The notes under the pieces: generated by a model
Databases searched by the model: none
The model's input: the letters and a program-made list of their open reading frames with translations, nothing else
Told to the model about the DNA's origin: nothing
Assembly: GCF_000003815.2 (NCBI RefSeq)
Contig: NC_049994.1
Coordinates: 17,557,738 to 17,621,737 of the forward strand
Source: Branchiostoma floridae
Lineage: Eukaryota; Chordata; Leptocardii; Amphioxiformes; Branchiostomatidae
Length of the DNA: 64,000 nucleotides
Reading direction: 5' to 3'
Translations under genes and position numbers: made by a program
Shown here: positions 21,001-33,300 of the stretch, piece after piece
Numbering within the stretch: position 1 is the stretch's first letter
Layout of the letters: every line of letters begins with the position of its first letter

Positions 21001-24000
21001 TCTGCATTTTACTTTGACAAAAAAACAGAATTTTATGTCAATGAAGGTTAGACATCCTGGTGAATTCAGTTACTTGAGTAACTTCAAAACTTATCCATTT
21101 GTCAGCGTAACTTAATGTGTACTTTTCTTGTCAGGTGTTCATCACGAACGGCTGGATGGCTGATGTCACCATCGTCGTGGCGATCACCAACCCGCAGGCG
21201 AAGTCCGCGGCACACGGCATCAGCCTCTTTCTGGTGGAGGAGGGTATGGAGGGGTTTAAGAAGGGACGGAAGTTGGACAAGATCGGACTGAAGGCTCAGG
21301 TACGTGCTGAATCATCAAACTTAAGTGCGCTGAGGTAGACATCTGGTATCAAAGTTGTATTGGTTTGGAATTAGATAACGAGAAGGTTTTCTACCTCCAT
21401 TTCAAAATTTTATGATAAAGCTTGATAAACATTTTTAAAAAATCTCACACTGTCTTTTTGAACATAACTTTTTTCAGCCAGTTACAAATAGAATAAAAGT
21501 CACAACTTGGGAAAGTCTGAAAAACAACTTTGTATTAATAACGGAGTACCTAGCCTCTACCAGGCTCTGCAAATTGGTGGTCTAATTGTAGAAATTGGAC
21601 AAATAGAATTAATAGTACTATAGGGGAGTCGGACGGCCAGAGGAGCTATTTCCAGGCCGGCAACACTCGTACTAGGCTTTTATTCCTAACTTGGCCAAAG
21701 TCCCCTATTACTATTCAGCTAGGCGAAAGTCTGGTAGAGGCTAGAGATTACCACTGTTTGCTGTTATCCCACCTCGAGTGGTCACATCATGGGGATATTG
21801 TTATAATGTATAGTAATCTTGTTGTTTATGTACACATATCTGTTTGTTGTTATTTATCAGGACACAGCAGAGTTGTTCTTCGACGATGTCCGCCTGCCTC
21901 CATCAGCCCTGTTAGGTCAGGAGAACAGGGGGTTCGTCTATCTCATGCAGGTACGGGTGTGGTCTGTTTATGTAGGTATCAGGGAAGGGGGTTGGGCTTT
22001 AGCTGATGTCACTGTGCTATGCTGTATGACTTTTGCAAGTGTTGTATAGATACAGAAACAAGCAGTCTGTCCAAAGTTGCCAGTTCCAACACTACGAAAA
22101 CACTCACCATGAATTTTCAGTCGATCTCGACAAACTTCATTTGTTGAGTCTTCACTTAAAATAGTCTGTCCATACAAATAGAGATGATGGTTTTGGAAAC
22201 CTATTCTGTAGGAAAATTGTTTCCTGTGAATCTGACTTATTAGGCATGTCCAGCTTTCCCTCACCATGTCCAGAAAGTAGGCAAAACTGTACATTGCCAC
22301 CTAGATTTGTGAAGTTTGTGAATCTTGAAGGAACTTTGTGAATCTTGAAGGAAGTTTGTGAATCTTGCAAGTCTATTTTCTGCAGGAGCTGCCCCAGGAG
22401 AGGCTGATCATCGCAGACATGGCCATCGCCTCGTCTGAGTTCATGTTTGAGGAGACCAGGAACTATGTCAAGGAGAGGAAGGCATTTGGCAAGACTGTGT
22501 CAAGGCTTCAGGTGAGAACTAAGTCTTAACAAGACTGTGTCACAACTTCAGGTGAGAACTATGTCTTAACAAAACTGTGTCAAGACTTCAGGTGAGAATT
22601 TCATCTTTAGGAAACTGTGTCACAACTACAGGTGAAGTTTGAAGAGTCAATGTATTGTGTAGAAATGTGTTCACTCACTGATTCACTCACTCAGTCTCTC
22701 ACTCATACATTCACTCACTCACTCAGTAACTCACTTATTCACTCAGTAACTCACTCACAGTCACTAACTCACTCTCATTCATTCACTCACCCACCCACTC
22801 ACTCACTCATTCACCCACTCATTCATTCTCACTCATTCACTCACACAATCACTCCCTCAGTCACTCAATCAATCATTCACTCACTCACTCACTCACTCAC
22901 TCACACTTTCTCCTGATGCACATTATTGTACATCCTTGGCTGCTTATAGTCATGTTTGTTTGTTTGTGCCTTTATTTCAACTCGATAAATACTCCATCGG
23001 CCTTCAAGACGTGGAGCTTGCATGTAATGACAATGATAATAAAAAGCTTTGATGGTTTTTCTGTGCCGTTTCCAGACCATCCAACACAAACTAGCAGAGA
23101 TCAAGACAGACATTGTTGTGGGTCGAGCCTTCCTGGACCAGTGCCTGGAACTACATAACCAGGGACGACTGGACTCGAACACTGCCTCCATGGCAAAGTT
23201 CTGGTGAGTGATGAAATGAACATCACACAAAAGAAAGTTTGTTTTTCAATTTTGTCTGCCCCGGCTAGCCTGGGTGCCATCCTATCTAGTTTGCCTAGCA
23301 TACGAGTTTGCACCACCAAGCATTTTTGCTTGGAACTGCAATGGACCGATCCCGAAGCCCCGCCCCCTGTTCGATCATGTTCTATTTCGAACACCTCCGT
23401 CAAAAACAGCGCTTGTCGGACAGAACTGGCCGCCGCCGCTGTTTAGCTGCTAATAACGATTGACTTCGGTTTAGCTTTTTTGACCCTGAAATCCTCTCAG
23501 ACCGGGCCGAAAAAAATGCCCTGACTACTTTGTTAAAGGCTACATCCACTGAGCACAGTCGTTTGAGGAAGGGGCTGATAAAGCTGTGGTAAGGGCGTTA
23601 TAATTTCAGTCAAAGTAAAAGCGGGAGGCACCGCATATCATTACCTTGTTGGTGGGCATGAGTGTACGGTTTCTGACATACGGTCGATGCACATGAAAAC
23701 CAGGGTACATCTATTTGTGACTGGGTTTCTACTGCGTTTGTTGCATGCATAATAGCTGCATTAATGTTCATGATAAAAGCGAAATCAATATGAGAGCAGC
23801 TCAGGTACTCGTGGAGAGGGAGCTTGTATTACGCACCGACTATTGCGACACTTCTAAAAAGTCTGCCAGTGCAGAGTTCCATATCTTATACAACCCCTGA
23901 TCTACACGTGCATCCTGCCCACCATCAATGTTATGCTATGCAGTGGCTCTCCCTCCCACAATACCTATACTCGGTGGGTGTAGTCTTCAACAAACAATAG

Positions 24001-24607
24001 CATAGCATTTTTCTTTGGCCGTTCCTGTTCAACTGGGGCTATTTTTGACGGAGGTGTTCGAAATAGAATAGGGGGTTCCATCTTGTTCTATTTGTTCGAT
24101 ATGACGTTCGATCGGGATCCGTCCATTGTGTGTTTGTTTGTAAGTTTGTAAACCGAGGAAAACTCATTATTGAACCATGTAAGTTAACAGGATGCTGTTT
24201 TATTCCCAAACCCCTTGCAGGTCCTCAGATGCTAAGGCGTACTTATTACCATGTGTTAACAGTATTTCTGTGTGTTCCCTAACCCCTTGCAGAGCCTCAG
24301 ACCTGCAGAGCCATGTAGAGACCTAGGGTCTGTTGATGGGGCTACATTTGGGAATAACCTGGCACCAAAGCTTTCTTATGTTGTATTACCATGTGTTAAC
24401 AGTATTTCTGTGTGTTCCCTAACCCCCTTCAGGGCCTCTGACCTACAGAACCGTGTAGCGACCCAGTGCCTACAGATGCACGGGGGGTGGGGGTACATGT
24501 GGGAGTACCCCATCGCGAAAGCGTTCGTCGACTCTCGCGTCCAGCCGATCTACGGAGGCAGCAACGAGATCATGAAGGAGCTCATCGCTCGCAACATCGT
24601 CAACTAG
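18025..24607 (+). CDS. ACADL: Long-chain acyl-CoA dehydrogenase, mitochondrial, copy 2
   Basis: Same reaction and structure as copy 1. Exons: 18025-18146, 19061-19240, 19811-19948, 20214-20378, 20759-20825, 21135-21299, 21861-21950, 22386-22511, 23076-23203, 24433-24607. Every exon has exactly the length of its copy 1 counterpart (1356 bases, 451 residues). Both dehydrogenase signatures are intact, and Gly again replaces the MCAD catalytic Glu (IYGGSNEI). Residues in exons 2-4 differ widely from copy 1 (IFQEEHDIYRASARKFW against IFSEDHDIFRASVRRFW), while exons 7-10 give identical protein. Position 102 is Trp as in mammalian ACADL (Tyr in copy 1). The leader differs (RRLLQRRAIAVN). The copy is 1.5 kb downstream of copy 1 with its own upstream region, so it is probably independently transcribed. 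Substrate or tissue specialisation is possible but not shown. Confidence 0.96.
19297..19460. mobile_element. Foldback MITE, TAGCCTC ends, copy A
   Basis: The 164-bp element folds almost completely on itself. Ends are TAGCCTCAACCAGACTCC and GCCTGGTAGAGGCTA, with inner arms GTAGAAATTTGCCAAATAAG and its inverse. The candidate 9-bp flanks match only partly. It is in ACADL copy 2 intron 2 and is related to 21551-21743. Confidence 0.75.
19760..19810. repeat. (ATTG)n run abutting the exon 3 acceptor, copy 2
   Basis: Irregular ATTG repeats end in the TTGACAG acceptor at 19810, as in copy 1. Confidence 0.85.
21551..21743. mobile_element. Foldback MITE, TAGCCTC ends, copy B
   Basis: Ends TAGCCTCTACCAGGCTC and CTGGTAGAGGCTA are inverted. 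It shares terminal bases and the AATTGTAGAAATTGGACAAATA segment with copy A but has a different middle. Flanks TACC/TACC agree only at four bases. Confidence 0.7.
22492..22640 (+). repeat. Four tandem copies of ACADL copy 2 exon 8 donor boundary
   Basis: Units of about 40 bp starting AAGACTGTGTCAAGGCTTCAG end in GTGAGAAC or GTGAGAAT donors, followed by a fourth with ACAGGTGAAG. Homologous to 15366-15465 in copy 1, with extra units. Confidence 0.9.
22671..22912. repeat. (CACT)n imperfect microsatellite
   Basis: About 240 bases of CACT/CATT repeats in intron 8 of ACADL copy 2. Confidence 0.95.
23338..24128. mobile_element. About 790-bp inverted-repeat element
   Basis: Left end CAATGGACCGATCCCG and TTCTATTTCGAACACCTCCG recur inverted at the right end (CGGAGGTGTTCGAAATAGAA, CGGGATCCGTCCATTG). 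The subterminal parts are diverged and no clear target duplication was found. No coding sequence. It lies in ACADL copy 2 intron 9. Confidence 0.75.
24195..24432 (+). repeat. Repeated acceptors and broken heads of ACADL exon 10
   Basis: Two decoy acceptors (CCTTGCAG at 24213-24220 and 24285-24292) are each followed by CTCAGAT or CTCAGACCTGCAGAGCC, resembling the true exon 10 start at 24433. The block TGTGTTAACAGTATTTCTGT occurs twice. The second pseudo-head runs on to GGGGCTACATTTGGGAATAA with in-frame stops. Confidence 0.85.
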
Positions 24608-25970
24608 AGGTCGTTTGAGGGCACCGAAACCTCATCATTGTTATCTAGAGGTCGCTAAGGACATCTGGAACATAACATCGTCATCTACAGGTCGTCCCAG
24701 GATAACAATAGCCAAAGGCTGATACCTGGAGTTGTCTAACTCTGAGGACATTTCAATGGAACATCGTCAGCTAGGAATTATTTGAGAACATCAAAAGTAC
24801 AACATCTCCAACTAGATGTCATCTATGGACACCGGAAACTCAACATTTAACTAGAGGTCATCCGAGGACAGCTTGATTACAACATCATCAACCAAAACTA
24901 TTAGACTCTCAAGAACTGTGTGGTGTTTCATCTGAGAGCTCTGAAACTGAAATAGATTTCAAACAGACAAAGTTATATTTCTCAAATTGACAAAGTTTGC
25001 AAATCTAAATGAAGAGGCTCTTTAAAAAAGAAAAAAGATATATTATCGAATGATAGATTTTTAAAGTCTCCAAATTAGAATTTTACGAAATTATCAGTGC
25101 AGTGCCTTTTGCTGTATATATCTATTGCATTGGTGCCTTGAGTGGATGTTTGCTTATGCAACTATAATGCAAGAACAAATTATGTTTCATCAGTCAGTAT
25201 GTCTCATTTTTACTATGTCCACTTTAGAGGGGAGTTTATCAATGACATGCTGTCATCTAAATGGTTACGGCACATGTGATGTACGTGTTGCAAACAGGAG
25301 GACAATTTCATCATGTTGCTACCTTCACCACATGTACAGATGTCTGCATCAAAGAAACTTTAAGACACTCCTCTTTCTCTACTCCCAGTAACAAGATTTA
25401 AAGGTAAGCCATTGCTCTAATTTATCATTCAGATATCATCTCTATATATATACATGTGTATATAACTCAAATCTATATAATTCTATATACTCTGGCTAGG
25501 AAATTTTGTTTTATCAGTGTTTGTTGATAACTGAATACTGAGCTATGAATGAACTGCCCTAACAAATTCAGATTTTGTATGTGGATAATACAGAGCAAAT
25601 AGCATTTTACGTAGTATCTAATGCAGCTATGACAAATCAAGGTACAGATTTTAACTTTTATTTAAGATATTACACTAAATTACAGTAGTTTGAGCTGCAG
25701 TGTGCTGTCAGGTACTTCTATTGATGGCTCAGTAAACGTCTACTGGTATCTTTCGTTTAATAGTGATGGATTGTGTTTGCTATGCTACTGTGAAGATGAT
25801 GGGTTGCAGTGTGTATTTAAAAGTTTTGGTTAAAACATAGCCATTGGTTGTCCTTTACATTCTGTACAAATCAAATTTCCATTGATAGGCTAAATTCATC
25901 CATCAATTTTAACTCTTATGAATAAATATTTTTCATGTTTGAGAGAATAAATGGTACATGCATGTACAAT
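24608..25970 (+). other. ACADL copy 2 3' UTR with reiterated stop-codon segment
   Basis: Variants of the stop region AACATCGTCAACTAGAGGTC occur at 24674, 24760, 24801, 24842 and 24881. Poly(A) signals AATAAA lie at 25921-25926 and 25946-25951. The second is in the same AGAATAAATGG context as the copy 1 signal, suggesting homologous UTR ends. Confidence 0.7.
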
Positions 25971-26045
25971 CTATCATTTGATGGATTCAAGTTTTTAAAT
26001 GCTTATCGTCTGTTTGCTTTTAAAAAAAAAATTAAGGTTTGACCC

Positions 26046-26238
26046 TACCCTGGGAGCCAGACAGGACCGGGTAGCTAGCAAGGTTTGTTAGCAAGTTTTG
26101 TTCGGGGAGCCAAGGCAGTCAGCCCAACAATCTCACATTAGCACTCCGGGGGAGTTTAAGCCCGAAGGAGTTATCGCTACCCTGGGGTAGGTCCTAGGGT
26201 AGGTCCTAGCTGCCCGATCCCGGATGGCCTCCAGGGTA
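26046..26238. mobile_element. 193-bp MITE with 9-bp TSD
   Basis: Ends TACCCTGGGAGCC and GGCCTCCAGGGTA are inverted repeats, flanked by a perfect 9-bp duplication GTTTGACCC (26037-26045, 26239-26247). This is a different family from 10229/13509 but has the same duplication length. Confidence 0.88.
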
Positions 26239-26636
26239 GTTTGACCCCTAAAATGTTACTGATCCTGAGGGGAGACAACCTTGCCCATATTTATCCAAAA
26301 TAGAACGTCACCTATAGCTTAGGCTTAAACAGAGCTTATCAAGATTTAACCTTTTATTTCTTTTGCCAGAAAATTCAAGCTTCTGGAGAAATTAACAAGT
26401 TCAGAAAAAAAATATTTTACAGCGGCTGTATTTTCTGCAGTAAAATTTGCCTTTATAATTCATCTGGTTACTCGTATCATTTGCAGCTAGTAGGTACCCA
26501 ATTTTAAGTATTGAGGCTGATTTGCTTCTTCAAGGCACCTCCTTAAACATGGGACCCCCATTTTATGTACCCTCCAAAAGACAAAGATAACAACTGTGTT
26601 ATTGTCTAATGCTCCCCTGTAACAGTTCAGAACCTG

Positions 26637-26995
26637 GTAGGTGATGTATATACAGGAGTGTACCCCTTCTCTCTGCTGTTTTCCTCCACGATCTCTGTAA
26701 CAGTTTGTCGCCCCAGTAGTAATTGGATACGATACGAACGACAAGTAGGTGATGTATATACAGGAGAGTACCACCTCTCTCTGGCTGTTTTTTTCCAGAA
26801 TCTCTGTAACAGTTTGTCGCCCCAGTGGTAAATGGATACGATACGAACGACGAGTAGGTGATGTATATACAGGAGAGTACCACCTCTCTCTGGCTGTTTT
26901 TTTCCAGGATCTCTGTAACAGTTTGTCGCCCCAGTAGGTGATGTATATACAGGAGAGCTCCACCTCTCTCTGCTGTTTTCCTCCATGATCTCTAC
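26637..26995. repeat. Four-unit tandem repeat, about 107 bp
   Basis: Units start at 26637, 26744, 26854 and 26934 with GTAGGTGATGTATATACAGG and contain CTCTGTAACAGTTTGTCGCC. The last step is about 30 bases shorter. The long minus-strand open frames here are by-products of the repeat. Confidence 0.95.
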
Positions 26996-29570
26996 CCTGC
27001 AGGAAAAGGAAGTTTGGCTAGACACAAGAATCCAACCTTCTCTCAGGGTCTCAGACTCATCAAGGAAGTCATATTCTGTTTATCATATATTCATCTTTTA
27101 GAACTTCTTGTTGTTTTTTTGTTTTTTTCAAGATTGTGCACTTTTTTCAGCAGGGCTGCTTAGATGCACACAAGTATGGACTGTCACCAGGCATACTTTG
27201 TAATTGAAGGCATTAGACTTTTTGAAATCTACCTGCCAGAAATTTCAAATTTTCTTTCATTTTGAACTTCACCCAGCTAAAGGTAGGCATTTGGTACCAA
27301 ATTTGTATTACTGATGGGGTTAACAATCTGTGAGGTTAAGTACCCATGAAATTGTTTGAAAAAAATTCCTGTCAGCCCACCCCTAGAATCTCAGAATGGA
27401 ATAGTCCACATATGAAGAGCCAGCTTTTCTTTGACTTGACTGTTGAGCAAATTTATACTTCACTTGAGCTGAGGCCATTTTACTTCAGTAAACAGCAGAA
27501 ACATTAGATCTGGTGTCAGCTGACATATCAATGGCTTCTTTCTAAATCATCGTGAAACAAATTAAGAAATAGCCTTCTATCTTCTTTGTACTACAAAAAA
27601 TCATATTTCGGACAATGGCTACTAATGTTGTTGAATGAAAAAGTCAATTCCAAAGTCAAAGATGAAGATAAAGAATGCATTGTTCAGTATAACTTTACCA
27701 AATCTATCATTGATCAACCTTCCTTACAGCTTAGATTTCATAAAGAAGGCAACTTTTTTTCGGCAAACCTTTTTTTTTTCACACTTCCATCAGTTTTGGG
27801 GTTCCCAGTCATCCACATGGCCTATTAAAGTAAGTCCAAAAGTCACCTGTTGTAAGATATAAGGAGAGATATAAATCAATGCTAATGATACGTGTACAAT
27901 GGGGCTTTTGAAAGTTGAATTAAAGGTGTGGCGAACACTTCCTCATTCCAGCAGGGTTATGTTACCCACTTCCCCATAGGGCTGCAGAGGAAGCCAGACC
28001 CCAGGTTATAGGGTACTGTACATCTTAAAATTGTTGCAGTGGTTTTGTTTTTGCACTGACATCTCCCAAGGAGCTCCTTGCATCTCCAAGGCAAATCATA
28101 AATATGCAATTGCATTGTATGATTACTGTACTACAGTGTTGTTTAAAACCGTGAACTTGAAACAGAGCGAAAGCCTCCGGAAACTTCTAATGACAAATTA
28201 AGTCAATACTAACATAAATGAGTTTACAGTGTATGGGATAGGAGTGTTCATGTTGACAACAGAATTAATTCAAAAGGATTTTCTGAAAATGCTATAGTGC
28301 AGAAAAGATTTTTTTGCGTGTATAAACTAAACTAAAATAAAATAGAAAATTGACAAAAGTTTTTAACAAAGGTCTTTTAATTTGATAAGAAAATACGAAT
28401 CCCATTCATAAATCAATGGTATGGTCCATTTTAATGTTGTTTTTGAAAGAGTTCCTTTTTCTTGGAAGAAGTTTTTGTCACCAGTATGAATGATGCTGGG
28501 CAACTGCCAGATCGTTTGTTCCTTGTGGATTGTTCCAATACTTTTAAGGAATAAGACATTGATAGTAGGCAATCAATTAATAGATGCTATAAAAGTGATA
28601 ATAATGATATTTGAAAAAAAAAGAAATTGCATACTGCTTTCAATCATTCTGTCCTCACAATTTAGCGAGATGAATTGCTTTGAAAAAAGATATGAGATTT
28701 TTTTCCTTATGAGAGTCAAGAGTTGATATTTGTTAAAACCCAAATCGAATAAAGTAAAATAAATGGAATTCTACATTTAGTTTTTACAATAAAAGAGTAG
28801 ATTGACAAAGATTGAATATCTGTTATTTCTAAAGCGCTTTCTCCTTGGTTATTCGCCTTGAAGTTCAGATCAGTGGGGGTCTCCCCAGTGTTTTGACAAT
28901 TTTGAGAACAATGGAATTATAAAAACAAAGAATTTCCTGTGGTAGAAATAAGGTTTCTTTTCATTTAAAATTATTCACCGTTGGTTGCAGATGCAGACGG
29001 CATTCAAAGTTCAAATTTAAGAACTTTGGACGTTCGACTTTGCAGGAGGCAATATAAATGTGGTGCTCAGAAGATTTGGCGCCAAGTCATATGATTTTTA
29101 CGCGGGAAAGGGTCCAGACTGACCCACCCCTTTGTTTACATCTGTTCGTTTCCTTCAAATTTTACCGAGTCTGGTGAATTTTCACGTGGTGTCTGAAACT
29201 GTATGATGACAAAATACTATAAATATTGTCATTTATGCCCAATTGGAAGATTCGTGGTATTCGGGAGAGCTCTAGAACACAGAAAACCGCTGCATTTTGA
29301 CAATAACTTTTTGATCAAGTTGTAGTTTCTCTCAAGCAATCACGGAGTTTGTCAATGACGTACACTCCTATCCGTATGAACACATTTATGTCGTTGAGTA
29401 AACTATTTCACCGACAAATGATAATATTTTGGAGCTTAAATGTAGTAAATAATATTTCAATGCACCTTTCTTGTTACATATGTAATTCTATTTCTTTAAA
29501 ATGAAGTAATAGGGGTTAGATTAACGTTTTCCGGGGGGAGGTTGACACAGACTGGAACGCCCAAAATTAA
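26996..29570. other. Intergenic DNA without a recognised gene
   Basis: AT-rich and no family-like open frame on either strand. A perfect palindrome TTGGCGCCAA at 29076-29085 resembles an E2F site but stands alone. Confidence 0.5.
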
Positions 29571-29574
29571 ATCA

Positions 29575-30053
29575 CCCCGACCAATCAGGCATTAGCGCGT
29601 ATAGGGGGCTCTGGGTATTGACGCAATTGCTTATAAATTGGGAGCGCAGACATTTTTTGTTGTGAGGTCTTCTCCACCTCGGGATGTCCGCCATTATCGC
29701 TACCGATCTCTCTCTGACAAGTTTTCTCTAAAGACTTCCTGAGATTCCTCACAAAAACATCGTCGCGAGGAAGACAACGACCCAAGCTACAACCTCCCGA
29801 AGTTTTAGGAGATTACGACGATTTTGAGGTGGAGAAATCGTCGCCGAAAGTTGGTGTGAACTGGGTGGTTCCACTGGGCCAGAGCGGTGTGTTTGTGCGA
29901 GGAGACGTGGCCCCTGGTCACGTGGTCAGGGTACAATTTTATTTTTTTCTGCGTCAAATCTGGGAAATTGTGGCCCTTGCTTCGTGGGATTTTCCTGTGG
30001 AAGACCCAACCTTTCCATCGCCGGTGCATGAGGAGTGGAAGAGAGTCTGAGAG
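29575..30053 (+). promoter_or_regulatory. KANSL1 promoter and non-coding first exon
   Basis: GACCAATCAGG (CCAAT box, about 29579) is followed 50 bases later by TTATAAATT (29631), placing a likely start near 29660. GC content rises from here. A donor GAG/GTGAGCT ends the presumed 5' UTR exon at 30053, and the acceptor CTTCTTGCAG at 30266 opens the exon that contains the start codon. Confidence 0.55.
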
Positions 30054-30334
30054 GTGAGCTAGATCGACCAGAAGTTACCGGTTGGCGGCCGGGAAATTAA
30101 AAATTGGACGACATCAAAACGTCGGTCACGTGCTTGGGGCGAATTTTTTGGGGGGAGTGAAGTGGAAGAGTTCAACATTACGGTGGGAAGGCGGGCTCTT
30201 GTGGCGGCCTGCGAGCCACGACAGCCAACATTTCGGGCCTGACAGCATTTCTTGTGCTTCTTGCAGCCTCACAGAAGCGTGTCGATGCTGAGGGTAGCCG
30301 GCTCCCAGCGCCGTTGCCGCTGAGCCCGAGCTGC

Positions 30335-33300
30335 ATGGCTGCGATGGCCCCGGCGCTCACCGAAGCTCCCGCCGCGACTCAGCCCGGGCCCCGCGGCCTC
30401 AAACCGGGGGCTGATCCCGACAGTAGCGCCGAGCTCACCCGCTTGGACACCAAGCACGGTCCTGTGGATGAGCTAGCCAGCCTGGATTCACCGAGAGTAA
30501 ACGGAGAACCCGACGGCGACAGGGCGTCCCTGCCCGCGAGGACGACTCTCCCTCCCTTCGTCAGCAAGGAGCTCATCCATCGGGGCTTGTCAGACAGCAC
30601 AGCTCCGAGTTTACCAGTAGGACTGAAACTAAACTCAACCAATTCCATGATCCTGAAGGGAAAACCTCTGAATACGCCTCCGATTTCCGACCAAAAATCT
30701 GCGATCTGTTCAGGTCCAGCCATGAGTGTCGCAAACTCCAACACGTCTCCATCCCAAAGTCCGTTGACACAAACCACGTGCAACAACGAGTCAGGAAGTC
30801 CAGCTAACGACAGTAGTAGTCACAAAACGGAAAATTCCACCTCTACAAATCAGGAAAGTAGTTCGCAAAAAGCAGAAAATAGCAGATCTGATCATACAGA
30901 AGACCCAGTTAAGGAAGACCCTACCAGTAGTAATAGTAAGTGTGAGTGTAGCTGTGAAGATGTAGCAAAATGTAGTAGTACTAGTAGTAACAGTAGTCAG
31001 AATGACACAACAAGCAAGTGCACATGTGGGAAACAACAACAACAACATCCATCCCAGGGTTTGAACCTAGAACTAAGGGAAGCTATATTCACGGGTAGAC
31101 TTTCCGACGTAGAAGATCGACAATTCGCGTTGCAGCGACGGTCGGAACGGCTAGAGCGACGACTTCGAAAACTCCAGTGTAGGCAAGCTGCTTCGCATAG
31201 CAAGGTGCAGTTAGGAGCTTTCTTAGACCAAGCCTTGCCGCCGCAGTTGGATTCATCCAAAGTGGAGGTGAAATCGGAGATAGACCAGGTCAGTTTGGCA
31301 GGTAGCAGTCAGGTCGGAGCGGGGGATAGTACGCCGCCGCCACAGCCTCATCGCAGCGCCTCGCTTTTAGCTCAGCGTCTCCTAGCAACAAGAACGCCTC
31401 CGTTCGAGGGTCAGAGTCCCGGCAGCGAGGGGTCGTGGCGAAGGAAACTGTCGGGAGAAGTAAGTGACGTTACCGGCCGTCTTCAGACGAATCTGAAGCA
31501 CCTAGAGAGATGTATCGACTCAGACGCAACCGAGAGCAGCTCAGGTGGAGAGAGTGAGGAGGAGGATGCGGTTGCCGATAGCAACGCAGTACTGCACGAT
31601 TTTCCTCTGTAAGTATCCAATTTCCTGTGTTTATCTTTAATTTCCTGTCATTGTGTGAGGTGTGTATTTGTGTTGTGAATTTATGACATGGGGAATCCCC
31701 CTGGTTACCTAGGTTGTTTTGATAATCTGCTTTGTACATTGCAGATAACACATCAGTTAGGTTATGTTGTTAAACCTTGAAAATATTGTCAGCTTTGCCA
31801 CATAAAATCTAAATGGAAGACCTTTCATTTAGCTCCAGGAGCTTCATAATTTTCTGCATTTTACTGTCTATTTATCATCAAGTTTATGATCTAGATATTT
31901 TTACTTGGTCAGGGCCTGGTACTAGGTTTGTATGTAATATGTAAGGTAGACATTTTAGAAAATATGATACCATCATAGCACACATGAACATAGATTTACT
32001 TCATATTGCAATAAAGATTTATTTATTTATTTTATTTCCATATTATTCAAAGGGCGAATGATCATATAAATAAAGAGGATAATTGTGTTATATAACCATG
32101 CTAAGTTTACGATTCAAGGGTGGCTACAATTTGTTGAGTTACAGTAATATGCCTGCTCACGATCGCAGGGTGAATACGTCAGATTACTCATACGGTAATA
32201 CGGTTAGGCTTGCAGGCTGGCTCCCTGCTATTAGCATCTGTATTTCCCTGTATTTGTTATCCCTGTGTGCTGTTGTTGTGGGGCGTGTACGATGCGGTTA
32301 GTTTGGTTTATTGTGCACGTGGCTTTAGAGCTGAGTCATACCTATAAATAGGCATTGCCTCTCCACTAGCCTAACTGTATGTGTTACACAACCCAGCTAA
32401 AAAAGAACAAACCTGTATGAAATGCTGTACGTCTTACACCTTGTCTCTGTATGGGGGAACACCACTTCGCACCCATCTGGACATATTGTGGTGCTTATTT
32501 TCTCACAACAAGGTCAACACAACCCCCATGTGACCCACTTTCTGTTTGGGTGTGAAACTTGTCCCAGAAAGGAGGGTGATGATACAATGCATGGTCCTTC
32601 TATATTTGTCAGGATGGTCTGGAAGTTACTATTATGTCAGTGACCGCTAGGGCATCTTCTGATTCTAAAATCCAAACCTTGTGACTCTCTCTTGATTACA
32701 GCATTGCGATCATGATAAGTATGTTGTACTACATCTGCTACACATTCAATTGTATGGTTGTCAGGACATGTCCTTGGTAATTTTGCAAAAATTCATCAAA
32801 TTTTGTTCATCCTTCCCATATCTCCAGCACCAGTTTCATGTTTGTGCTCTATATCTTCAAAAACCAGGAAGAAATACTAGCAGACTGTAGTTTATTTCTA
32901 TGATACATACACAACCTATACACAGTTGTAAAGATATACCGTTATGTGTCCCATATATTACACAAGAGGAATGAGGCCTCACAACCCATGAAAACTATTT
33001 TTGATACATAGTCACACTGGGACTAGCCATTTGAACATGGGGGCGTTGAGAATATTAGAAAGTATTGATTTGATATTATTTAATAGTCGCTCTTGATAGG
33101 TGCCATTTTTTCCTGAAAGCACAGCACATATCATTTCATAATCTGATATATTGTTATAAAAAAGGTATAGTTGGAACATACATGATAAAGAAGCAGTCAT
33201 TGGCCATGGGGATGTTGTATCTTCTAAGTTCTGTGTTCTTACCTTGTATGATTTTAAAATGTATTGAGAATTTTAATGTCATGACTATAAGTCAAAAGAT

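Noticed and set aside
26487..27025. Long minus-strand open frames as a repeat-containing protein
   Set aside because: They are three frames of the same about 107-bp tandem repeat with no start context or splice signals.
29076..29085. E2F site as KANSL1 promoter element
   Set aside because: It is about 580 bases upstream of the likely start and isolated; insufficient support.
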